A stretch of 13,255 nucleotides of DNA from Pseudomonadota bacterium. GTDB taxonomy: Bacteria > Pseudomonadota > Alphaproteobacteria > Rhizobiales > Hyphomicrobiaceae. The position numbers and the translations under genes were made by a program. The notes under the pieces are model-generated. The model did no database searches, was not told the origin of the DNA, and worked only from the letters and a program-made list of their open reading frames with translations. Shown in pieces: positions 7,701-13,255 of the stretch; positions within the stretch are counted from its first letter, which is position 1; each line of letters begins with the position of its first letter. The stretch is taken from the NCBI GenBank assembly GCA_023430315.1, contig JAEZAW010000102.1, positions 1 through 13,255 of the forward strand, read 5' to 3'.

Positions 7701-8561
7701 ATGGCCATGGACGCCGAGAAGCTGCGCAACTGGAAGTTCGACGACGTCATCCACGCGTTCGCCAAACGCGACACCATGCTCTATGCGCTGGGCGTCGGTT
7801 GCGGCAGTGATCCGCTCGACGAGAGTGAGCTGCGCTACGTCTACGAGGACGATCTCGTCGCACTGCCGACCATGGTGACGGTGCTCGGCTATCAGGGCTT
7901 CTGGCTCAAGGACAGCGGCACAGGTGTCGACTGGCGCAAGGTCGTGCACGGCGAGCAGTCCATCACCATCCACGCGCCCGTGCCGACCTCCGGCACGTTC
8001 ATCGGCCGCTCGCGCATCACTGGCCTCATCGACAAGGGCAAGGACCGCGGCGCACTGCTCATCTCCGAGCGCGATATCATTGCCAAGGAGAGCGGCACGC
8101 ATGTCGCGACGCTCGTCTCGACGAGCTTCCTGCGTGGTGATGGCGGCTTTGGCGGGCCGTCAGGGCCGACGCCGGCGGTGCATACGCTGCCCGAGAAGAC
8201 GCCCGACGCCACGCTCGACATTCCGACGCTGCCGCGCCAGGCGCTCATCTACCGGCTTTCCGGCGACATGAACCCGCTGCATGCCGATCCGAAGGTCGCC
8301 GCGGTCGCCGGTTTCCGCGCGCCCATCCTGCACGGACTCTGCTCGTTCGGGGTCGCTGGCCGCGCGTTGGCCAAGCTCGTCTGTGGCGGCGACGCGAGCC
8401 GTATCAAGCATATGCAGGTGCGCTTTTCCTCGCCCATTTATCCGGGTGAGACCATCCGCACTGAGGTCTGGCGCAATGGAGCCGAAATCTCCTTCCGCTC
8501 GCGCTGCGTCGAGCGAGACGTCGTGATCCTTAACAATGGGCTCGCGCGTATCGCCGCCTAG
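7701..8561 (+). CDS. MaoC-family (R)-specific enoyl-CoA hydratase 2, double hotdog
   Basis: The 286-residue protein matches eukaryotic-type hydratase 2 (the hydratase part of peroxisomal MFE-2), with an N-terminal degenerate hotdog (about 5-140) and a C-terminal catalytic MaoC hotdog (about 165-286). The active-site motif Y-R-L-S-G-D189-M-N-P-L-H194 carries the Asp/His pair with MFE-2 spacing, and A-P-I-L-H-G-L-C follows. The expected reaction is hydration of trans-2-enoyl-CoA to (R)-3-hydroxyacyl-CoA, in the cytoplasm. ATG 7701 is chosen because GATGAGGA lies 8 bases upstream; ATG 7686 would overlap that site and ATG 7707 is also possible. It lies downstream of the TRAP operon on the same strand but beyond two hairpins, so co-transcription is uncertain. 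It could handle branched, aromatic or steroid side-chain acyl-CoAs; the substrate is not readable. Confidence 0.9.
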   Translation: MAMDAEKLRNWKFDDVIHAFAKRDTMLYALGVGCGSDPLDESELRYVYEDDLVALPTMVTVLGYQGFWLKDSGTGVDWRKVVHGEQSITIHAPVPTSGTFIGRSRITGLIDKGKDRGALLISERDIIAKESGTHVATLVSTSFLRGDGGFGGPSGPTPAVHTLPEKTPDATLDIPTLPRQALIYRLSGDMNPLHADPKVAAVAGFRAPILHGLCSFGVAGRALAKLVCGGDASRIKHMQVRFSSPIYPGETIRTEVWRNGAEISFRSRCVERDVVILNNGLARIAA

Positions 8562-8579
8562 GCAATCTCCTAGCGTCTG

Positions 8580-9062
8580 CTAGGTCTTGAACTTGATGAA
8601 CTCGAGGAACTCGCGTAGCACGGTCGACCACCAGCCGACCGTCTCGTCGAAGTTCGCATTGCAGACGCCGCCGCGCAGATTGACGTTCATCTCGATCGTC
8701 GCATCGCCATCCTTGTCGATGGCGGCTTTGCCGAAGCGCTTGGATACATTCCACTCGTTCATGCGCTCGATGGTCTGCTTGATGTTCTGAGTGAAGCCGG
8801 CGCGGAACTGGACCGACGTGCACTGCTCGCCGTTCTTGCAGCCATAAAAATAGATCTGATAGCGCGCGCCGTGCATCCGCCCGTCGATCTTGGGATCACC
8901 GCGGTTGTCGGTGCCGATCTCCGCCGAGCCGTGACCGCGCGCAAGTTGGAAAATGCGGGACGGGTCGCTGCCATCGACAACGCTGGAGCACGAGGGTTGG
9001 GATTGGGCGAGGGCCGGGCCCACCGAAATCACCAAGGCGAAAAGCAGTGCGATCAAATGCAT
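8580..9062 (-). CDS. Secreted YbjN-domain protein
   Basis: The 160-residue precursor has a signal peptide (1-19, ending A-L-A before Gln20). The mature part resembles the YbjN domain (PF10722, 'putative sensory transduction regulator'), with D-G-R-M-H-G-A-R-Y-Q-I-Y-F-Y, then W-N-V-S-K-R-F-G-K-A and a terminal helix after F-D-E-T-V-G-W-W. E. coli YbjN is cytoplasmic, whereas this copy appears to be exported. Its four cysteines (25, 75, 81, 134) could form two disulfides in the periplasm. ATG 9062 has GGGAG 8 bases upstream. The gene converges on the hydratase gene (18-base gap) and diverges from the monooxygenase gene. Biochemical function is unknown for the family. Confidence 0.8.
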   Translation of the reverse strand: MHLIALLFALVISVGPALAQSQPSCSSVVDGSDPSRIFQLARGHGSAEIGTDNRGDPKIDGRMHGARYQIYFYGCKNGEQCTSVQFRAGFTQNIKQTIERMNEWNVSKRFGKAAIDKDGDATIEMNVNLRGGVCNANFDETVGWWSTVLREFLEFIKFKT

Positions 9063-9084
9063 GGGTGAGGCTCCCGAGGGTGAT

Positions 9085-9093
9085 CATTCGGCA
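9085..9093. repeat. Left copy of 9-bp inverted repeat
   Basis: CATTCGGCA here is the exact reverse complement of TGCCGAATG at 9209-9217. This copy lies at the expected transcription start of the leftward ybjN-like gene. It may be a regulator half-site, which is inference. Confidence 0.45.
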
Positions 9094-9097
9094 GAAA

Positions 9098-9126
9098 TGT
9101 ATGCACCTCCGCGTTGGCACGATCAA
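9098..9126 (-). promoter_or_regulatory. Candidate promoter of the ybjN-like gene
   Basis: On the minus strand TTGATC (9126-9121), a 17-base spacer and CATACA (9103-9098) give a plausible sigma-70 promoter, with 4/6 and 3/6 matches. Transcription would start near 9091, leaving a leader of about 30 bases before ATG 9062. Confidence 0.4.
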
Positions 9127-9201
9127 GACGGCGCCGGACTTCATCCAACGCCCCGTGGCCGCGCTCCAACACACCCGCATAGGGGTCTGCGCTCTGACAT
9201 A

Positions 9202-9239
9202 TTGACTTTGCCGAATGCGAGCCCTCACCTAACGTTGAG
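9202..9239 (+). promoter_or_regulatory. Candidate promoter/operator of the monooxygenase gene
   Basis: TTGACT (9202-9207) is a good -35 element, 95 bases upstream of the GTG start, but no clear -10 lies at 17 bases. Downstream, CTCA-N8-TGAG (9224-9239) forms a dyad around AACGTT. A long spacer with a dyad is seen at MerR-activated promoters, so activation by a regulator is possible. It includes the right copy of the 9-bp inverted repeat. Confidence 0.3.
9209..9217. repeat. Right copy of 9-bp inverted repeat
   Basis: TGCCGAATG is the exact reverse complement of the left copy at 9085-9093. It sits just downstream of the candidate -35 element TTGACT of the monooxygenase gene. Confidence 0.45.
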
Positions 9240-9281
9240 AGTCCGTAGGCGCCGCAACGGGTCAAAACAAGGGGCCGCACC

Positions 9282-9289
9282 AAGGAGGA
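9282..9289 (+). promoter_or_regulatory. Strong ribosome binding site of the monooxygenase gene
   Basis: AAGGAGGA is a near-perfect Shine-Dalgarno sequence 7 bases before GTG 9297. It fixes that non-ATG start. Confidence 0.75.
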
Positions 9290-9296
9290 ATCAATA

Positions 9297-10994
9297 GTGT
9301 CGGGCACGAGCACGCAGCAGATCGGGCAGCCGCAAGCGGGGAAGGGCGGCGGCCGCACCGCGAGCTACGACGTCATCATTGTCGGTGCCGGTTTTGGCGG
9401 CATGTACATGCTGCACCGGCTGCGCGAACTGGGTCTCAGCGCCCGTATTCTCGAGGCCGCGACCGGCGTCGGTGGCACCTGGTACTGGAACCGCTATCCC
9501 GGCGCGCGCTGCGATGTCGAAAGCATGCAGTATTCGTTCTCCTTCTCGCCGGCGCTGCAGCAGGAGTGGTCGTGGAGCGAGCGCTTTGCTGCCCAACCCG
9601 AGATCCTCGCCTATGCCAATCACGTGGCCGACCGCTTCGATCTCAGGCGCGATATCCAGTTCGAAACGCGGGTGACGGCGGCGCATTTCGACGAGAAGGC
9701 CAATCGCTGGCAGATCCTCACGGACGGTGGCGAGCAGTTCTCGGCGCGGTTCTGCGTGATGGCGACGGGCTGCCTGTCGACGGCCAAGTTGCCTGAGATC
9801 GAAGGACGGGATTCCTACAAGGGCGCGACCTATCACACCGGCTACTGGCCGCACGAAGGCGTCGACTTCACCGGCCTCAAGGTCGCGGTGATCGGCACGG
9901 GTTCGTCGGCGATCCAGGCTATCCCGGTGATGGCCGAGCAGGCCGCGCGTCTGACTGTTTTCCAGCGCACGCCCAACTATTCGATCCCCTCGCGCAATGG
10001 ACCGATGACGCCCGACTACGAGGGGCCGTGGAAATCGAGGTACGAGCCGCGCCGCGCCAAGGCGCGCACCATGCGCACGGGCATTCTCTACGACGCGAGC
10101 GATGCGAATTTCGGCATCAACGACGTTTCGGCAATGGCAGTATCCGAGGAGGAGCGCCGGCGCGTCTACGAAGCGCGCTGGGCGGCCGGTGGCACGTCGT
10201 TCATGGCCGCCTTCAACGACCTGATCACCAACCAGGCCTCGAATGACACGGCCTCCGAGTTCGTGCGCTCGAAGATTCGCGAGATCGTGAAGGACGCCGC
10301 GACGGCCGAGATCCTGTGCCCGAAGGACTATCCCATCGGCACGAAGCGCATTTGCGTCGATACGGACTACTTCGAGACATACAACCGACCCAACGTCGAG
10401 CTCATCGATCTGAAGGCGACGCCGATCGGGGCCATCACGCCGAAGGGCGTTCGCACCACGGACGGCGAGCGCGAGTTCGACGCGATCGTCTATGCGACCG
10501 GCTTCGATGCCATGACCGGCACGCTCATGAACATCGACATCCGCGGCCGCAAGGGACTGGCGCTGCGCGACAAGTGGGCGGACGGCCCGCAGACCTATCT
10601 CGGGCTGATGTGCGCCGGTCTCCCGAACCTCTTCATGATCACCGGCCCGGGCAGCCCGTCAGTGCTGAGCAATATGATCGTGTCCATCGAGCAGCATGTG
10701 GATTGGCTGATCGATGCGCTGGCGCACATGCAGAAGAATGGCATTACGACCATCGAGCCGACAGGCGACGCCGAGGCCTCCTGGGGGCAGCATGTGAACG
10801 AGGCCGGCTATCGCACACTCTACGTCAAGGCCGCATCCTGGTACATGGGGGCGAACGTCGTCGGCAAGCCGCGCGTCTTCATGCCATACATCGGCGGCGT
10901 CGGTGTCTATCGCCAGGAGTGCGATGAGATCGCCGCCAAGGGCTACGAGGGCTTCGTGCTGACGCAGCAGGCACGCGCCGAGGCGGCCGAATAG
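9297..10994 (+). CDS. Flavin-containing monooxygenase, type I Baeyer-Villiger type
   Basis: This 565-residue cytosolic enzyme would use FAD, NADPH and O2 to insert oxygen next to a ketone, giving an ester or lactone. Visible motifs are the FAD Rossmann loop G30-A-G-F-G-G, the stretch G-G-T-W-Y-W-N-R-Y-P-G-A-R-C-D73, the fingerprint Y174-K-G-A-T-Y-H180-T-G-Y-W184-P, and the NADPH Rossmann loop G200-T-G-S-S-A. The fingerprint fits F-x-G-x3-H-x3-W-P/D except that Tyr replaces the first Phe. Asp73 and Arg351 sit where phenylacetone monooxygenase has its active-site Asp66 and Arg337 (inferred without an alignment). Length is near the family norm, with about 20 extra residues before the Rossmann fold. 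GTG 9297 has a strong RBS. The gene stands alone between a divergent ybjN-like gene and a convergent gene. The substrate ketone is unknown; oxidation of an aliphatic, aryl or steroidal ketone is possible. Confidence 0.92.
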   Translation: MSGTSTQQIGQPQAGKGGGRTASYDVIIVGAGFGGMYMLHRLRELGLSARILEAATGVGGTWYWNRYPGARCDVESMQYSFSFSPALQQEWSWSERFAAQPEILAYANHVADRFDLRRDIQFETRVTAAHFDEKANRWQILTDGGEQFSARFCVMATGCLSTAKLPEIEGRDSYKGATYHTGYWPHEGVDFTGLKVAVIGTGSSAIQAIPVMAEQAARLTVFQRTPNYSIPSRNGPMTPDYEGPWKSRYEPRRAKARTMRTGILYDASDANFGINDVSAMAVSEEERRRVYEARWAAGGTSFMAAFNDLITNQASNDTASEFVRSKIREIVKDAATAEILCPKDYPIGTKRICVDTDYFETYNRPNVELIDLKATPIGAITPKGVRTTDGEREFDAIVYATGFDAMTGTLMNIDIRGRKGLALRDKWADGPQTYLGLMCAGLPNLFMITGPGSPSVLSNMIVSIEQHVDWLIDALAHMQKNGITTIEPTGDAEASWGQHVNEAGYRTLYVKAASWYMGANVVGKPRVFMPYIGGVGVYRQECDEIAAKGYEGFVLTQQARAEAAE

Positions 10995-11016
10995 CCTCCA
11001 CACTGCTTGCGCAAAC

Positions 11017-11052
11017 AAAAAAGCGGCCGCTTCGGTTTGTCCGAAGCGGCCG
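11017..11052 (-). terminator. Rho-independent terminator of the Gly/Arg-rich gene
   Basis: CGGCCGCTTCGG (11024-11035) and CCGAAGCGGCCG (11041-11052) form a perfect 12-bp stem with a 5-base loop. The A-run 11017-11022 becomes a U-tract directly after the stem on the minus strand, so it is a canonical terminator for the leftward gene ending at 11079. On the plus strand it is followed only by CATATTTAG, and may also stop the monooxygenase transcript less efficiently. Confidence 0.85.
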
Positions 11053-11078
11053 TCGCATATTTAGTCTAGCTGGGCAGA

Positions 11079-11690
11079 TTAGCCACGGCCGCCGCGTTCA
11101 CCGCCGCCACCACCGCGACCGCCTCCACCACCGCCGCCGCCTCCGCGTCCGCCACCGCCGCTCTCGCGGCCGCCGCCACCACCGCGGCTCATGCCACGGT
11201 CACCGCCACCACTGCGGCCGCTCATACCACGATCGCCACCGCGACTGCGACTGCTCATGCCGTCACGACCGCCGGATCGGCCACGATCTACGCTGCGTCG
11301 ATCGGAGCGAGAACCACGATCCGCATCGCGACCGCGACGGTCACCGCGATCGACGCGACGCCTGTCGCCGCCACGGTCCCAGTCGCGATTGCGGCGATGC
11401 CAGTTGCGGCTGTGGTGGCGCCAGCCGTGCCAGCCCGGCCCGCCGCCCCAGCCATAGCCGCGCCGCCATCCATAGCCGCACCAGTACCAACCGGGGCCGT
11501 TCCAGGCATCCCAGTAGTAACACCAGCGACGGCCACCGAAGACGATGATCTGCGTCTTCTGAACCATCGCACTCGGATCTATGAGTGTCTTCGTGCCCGT
11601 TCCGCCCGTGACGGGGGCGGCTTGTGCGCTTGTGAAAAATGCGCCGGCAATCAGAAATGCTGTGCCTGCGCCCACACGTCTCAAGGACAT
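11079..11690 (-). CDS. Exported Trp-motif and Gly/Arg/Asp-rich low-complexity protein
   Basis: The 203-residue precursor has a signal peptide (1-24, ending A-Q-A). Residues 54-93 are an aromatic block with W-N-G-P-G-W-Y-W-C-G-Y-G-W and repeated G-W pairs, including Cys57 and Cys71. I recall similar blocks in small exported proteins of Hyphomicrobiales, without a known function. Residues 94-150 are rich in Arg and Asp (D-R-G-D-R-R repeats). Residues 150-203 are mainly Gly with Arg and Ser, including two G-D-R-G-M-S units. No enzyme domain is seen. A structural, surface-associated or nucleic-acid/polyanion-binding role is possible but unproven. ATG 11690 is chosen over an upstream start at 11783 because it is followed at once by the signal peptide and has GGAAGGAGA about 5-7 bases upstream. 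A perfect terminator hairpin follows the stop. The Gly-coding stretch is a trinucleotide-like repeat and may be variable in length. Confidence 0.75.
   Translation of the reverse strand: MSLRRVGAGTAFLIAGAFFTSAQAAPVTGGTGTKTLIDPSAMVQKTQIIVFGGRRWCYYWDAWNGPGWYWCGYGWRRGYGWGGGPGWHGWRHHSRNWHRRNRDWDRGGDRRRVDRGDRRGRDADRGSRSDRRSVDRGRSGGRDGMSSRSRGGDRGMSGRSGGGDRGMSRGGGGGRESGGGGRGGGGGGGGGRGGGGGERGGRG
11085..11250 (-). repeat. Degenerate GGN codon repeat
   Basis: Imperfect tandem GGN/CGN codons encode the Gly-rich tail. On the plus strand this reads as repeated CCGCCACCACCG units. The tract is prone to slippage and to misassembly, so indels between strains would be expected. Confidence 0.6.
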
Positions 11691-11770
11691 TGGGTGTCTC
11701 CTTCCACACGTCGAGAAATGACGACGTTGCCGAAGCGCACACCCGAAAGCCGGGGCCCGGCACGCTTGGC

Positions 11771-11822
11771 TCAGCAGCCGCACTGCGGTGCTGACACGGC
11801 CGGCGCCATTGCACCGGCCGTG
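11771..11822 (-). terminator. Two abutting hairpins between the macroglobulin and Gly/Arg-rich genes
   Basis: CACGGCCGG (11795-11803) pairs with CCGGCCGTG (11814-11822), 9 bp with a 10-base loop. Directly next to it TCAGCAGCCGCA (11771-11782) pairs with TGCGGTGCTGA (11784-11794), with one bulge and a tight loop. They begin about 50 bases after the macroglobulin stop. No U-tract follows, so termination is only a possibility; a 5'-leader structure of the next gene is the alternative. Confidence 0.4.
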
Positions 11823-11870
11823 ATTGTCGTCTCCGTACTTAACAACGCGTGAAGGAGATATGTGTTCCCG

Positions 11871-13255
11871 TTACTGGACGGTCGTCACCTCGAGTGTGCC
11901 GGCGCCTGTGCGCGCATGAAGATCGGGACGGTACATGTCCTCGACCGAAGCTGCCGGATGCACATAACGGCCGGGCGTCACCGCGCGAACGATGTAAGCG
12001 ACTGTCGCCGAGGGCTTCGAGCCACTGCCGTTCTCGCGATCGAAGTAGTCGAAGGCCGCGACGAAGCGGTCATCGCGATATTCGGTGTGCGCCGGCTTGC
12101 CGGCCGTCTGCGCCCACGCGAGGCTCTTCGTTTCGCCGCTGTCGACGAGCCGCGGGTTCTCGATCTCGAAGCCCGCCGGCAGGCGATCGACGAGCAGCAC
12201 GCGTCCGCCTGTATGCTGGCCCTCGATCTTGAGGACGACTACCACGCGATCGTTCTGCTTGATGCTCATCTTCGCGTTTTCCGCGGTGATCGGCGCGCCA
12301 TCGAGCGTGTGATAGCTGCGCGAGATCGTGAAGCCCTTGGAGGTCGCGGGCTCGGCTGTAAGGGCCGATCCCGTCACCGAGACGACGGCGGAGACAGGCG
12401 CCTCGCCGCTGTTGACGATGGCGAGACCGCCTTGCCCGACATCGGCTGACGTGAGGGCGCGCGTCAGCTCGCCGCTGTGCACCGTCCCGTTCACCGTAAG
12501 GCGTGTGCCAGCCGCGGCATCGCTCAGTGCGCGAGCCGCAAGCAGCATCCAGGCCTGTTCCTGCGTCGACGTATAGGTCCGCGTGGCCTGGGCGCGTTCG
12601 ATGACGCGCGCGAGCTGCGGCGCCTCGCTGACGAGCGTGCGCGTTTCCGAGACGAGCGTCAGCACGGCAGCGCTGTCGCGCAGACGCGAGCCGTAGTCGG
12701 CGCGGCTTTGGTCCGTGCCGTCATCGCCCATGCGGGCAAGCGCCGCGCGGAAGGCCTTCTCGGCACGCGGCTTGTCGCCGGTCATGGCGAGGGCCGCGCC
12801 GAGCTGGGCCTGCGCCAGCGCCGACGAGAAGCGCTCGAGACGCGTGTCGGCGTAGTAGCGCAGCTCGCCGACCGGCGCGCGGCCATTGCGGGCGAGGACG
12901 TAGAGCGCATACGCGCGGTCCTCGCCGCCCTTTTCGAAGTCCTGGGCATAGGAAATGAAGTTGGCCAGTCGATCGAGCGCTTGGCCGAGCTTTCGCTCCG
13001 GCACGGCGTAGCCGAGCTCCTTGGCACGCGTCAGGAAGTCCGTGACGTAGCCGGTGAGCCAGAGATCGGGCTCGCCCGGTCCCCAGATGCCGAAGGCACC
13101 GGAAGAATCCTGCATTTCGAGAACGCGGGCGACGGCTTTGTCGACACGCTCCTTGAGCTGGCTTTCCTCGGCGAGGCCGATGCGCTTCGCGACATCATTC
13201 ACGTAGAGCAGCGGCAGCGCGCGGCTCGTCGTCTGCTCGGCGCAGCCATAGGGAT
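11871..13255 (-). CDS. Bacterial alpha-2-macroglobulin, C-terminal part (5' end outside window)
   Basis: About 460 residues are visible and the frame is open through the window edge, so this is the C-terminal piece of a much larger protein (family members are about 1,500-1,900 residues). At the edge the frame reads P-Y-G-C-A-E-Q-T-T-S-R-A, the thioester motif of bacterial A2M. Cys is codon 13244-13242 and Gln codon 13235-13233. The alpha/alpha-toroid thioester domain follows (I-W-G-P-G-E-P-D-L-W-L-T-G-Y-V-T-D-F-L near its start), then beta-rich domains including the bMG10-like R-V-L-L-V-D-R-L-P-A-G-F-E-I-E-N-P, ending with P-G-R-Y-V-H-P-A-A-S-V-E-D-M-Y. These periplasmic proteins trap attacking proteases by a covalent thioester. 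The GTG at 13202 is internal, not a start. E. coli-type genes are usually followed by pbpC, but here a Gly/Arg-rich gene follows after 180 bases. Confidence 0.93.
   Translation of the reverse strand, partial: PYGCAEQTTSRALPLLYVNDVAKRIGLAEESQLKERVDKAVARVLEMQDSSGAFGIWGPGEPDLWLTGYVTDFLTRAKELGYAVPERKLGQALDRLANFISYAQDFEKGGEDRAYALYVLARNGRAPVGELRYYADTRLERFSSALAQAQLGAALAMTGDKPRAEKAFRAALARMGDDGTDQSRADYGSRLRDSAAVLTLVSETRTLVSEAPQLARVIERAQATRTYTSTQEQAWMLLAARALSDAAAGTRLTVNGTVHSGELTRALTSADVGQGGLAIVNSGEAPVSAVVSVTGSALTAEPATSKGFTISRSYHTLDGAPITAENAKMSIKQNDRVVVVLKIEGQHTGGRVLLVDRLPAGFEIENPRLVDSGETKSLAWAQTAGKPAHTEYRDDRFVAAFDYFDRENGSGSKPSATVAYIVRAVTPGRYVHPAASVEDMYRPDLHARTGAGTLEVTTVQ

Noticed and set aside
8557..8583. 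Three CTAG tetramers within 26 bases between convergent genes
   Set aside because: Two of them contain the TAG stops of the hydratase and ybjN-like genes. The short 5-bp stem they allow is too weak to call a terminator.
11085..11350. CRISPR-like or satellite repeat
   Set aside because: The repeat has codon periodicity inside a coding frame, no regular spacers and no nearby cas genes. It encodes the Gly/Arg-rich tail.
11397..11852. Plus-strand Ala/Pro-rich ORF opposite the Gly/Arg-rich gene
   Set aside because: It is the shadow of a GC-rich repeat-containing gene and lacks an RBS or conserved motif.
11860..11919. Small plus-strand ORF of 19 codons after AAGGAG
   Set aside because: Spacing from the SD to the ATG is only 2 bases, and it runs antisense into the 3' end of the macroglobulin gene. 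It is probably chance.
13200..13202. GTG at 13202 as the start of a 443-residue protein
   Set aside because: The frame stays open to the window edge and encodes the A2M thioester motif just upstream, so this GTG is an internal Val codon.

Overview
The window is a high-GC chromosomal segment, most likely from an alphaproteobacterium of the Hyphomicrobiales type. This rests on base composition, gene content (a Pat-like acyl-CoA synthetase/acetyltransferase, a DctQMP TRAP transporter, a secreted protein with a W-N-G-P-G-W-Y-W-C-G-Y motif) and GTG starts with good Shine-Dalgarno sequences. No genus can be named from sequence alone. No tRNA, rRNA, insertion sequence, CRISPR array or phage gene was found.

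Layout. Positions 1-60 are an almost pure G/C low-complexity tract that looks like an assembly or read artefact. Positions 81-4402 (minus strand) hold a tightly coupled gene pair: an APH-like kinase fused to a P-loop kinase, then, with a 4-base stop/start overlap, an ADP-forming acyl-CoA synthetase fused to a GNAT acetyltransferase (Pat/PatZ architecture). A 220-bp divergent promoter region (4403-4622) carries a perfect 6-bp-arm palindrome and a candidate sigma-70 promoter. Positions 4623-7571 (plus strand) are a TRAP transporter operon in the order small permease, large permease, binding protein. After a hairpin-rich 129-bp gap comes a two-hotdog MaoC/hydratase-2 enzyme (7701-8561).

Positions 8580-9062 (minus) encode a small secreted YbjN-domain protein, convergent with the hydratase and divergent from a flavin monooxygenase of the type I Baeyer-Villiger kind (9297-10994, plus). 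The 234-bp divergent region between them has candidate promoters for both genes and a 9-bp inverted repeat with one copy at each. A clear terminator hairpin follows, oriented for the leftward gene. Positions 11079-11690 (minus) encode an exported protein with an aromatic Trp/Gly block and a Gly/Arg/Asp-rich low-complexity tail. Positions 11871-13255 (minus) are the C-terminal part of a bacterial alpha-2-macroglobulin, cut by the window edge just upstream of its thioester motif G-C-A-E-Q.

How it fits together (inference). The TRAP system probably imports an organic acid. The hydratase and the Baeyer-Villiger enzyme could act in catabolism of ketones or acyl-CoA intermediates, while the Pat-like protein could tune acyl-CoA metabolism by lysine acylation. 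The right-hand genes are envelope or periplasmic functions: protease trapping by the macroglobulin and two small exported proteins. Nothing here is a clearly new system. The best second looks are the kinase/Pat pair, the Gly/Arg-rich exported protein, the thioester macroglobulin with no pbpC next to it, and the shared repeat in the ybjN/monooxygenase promoter region.
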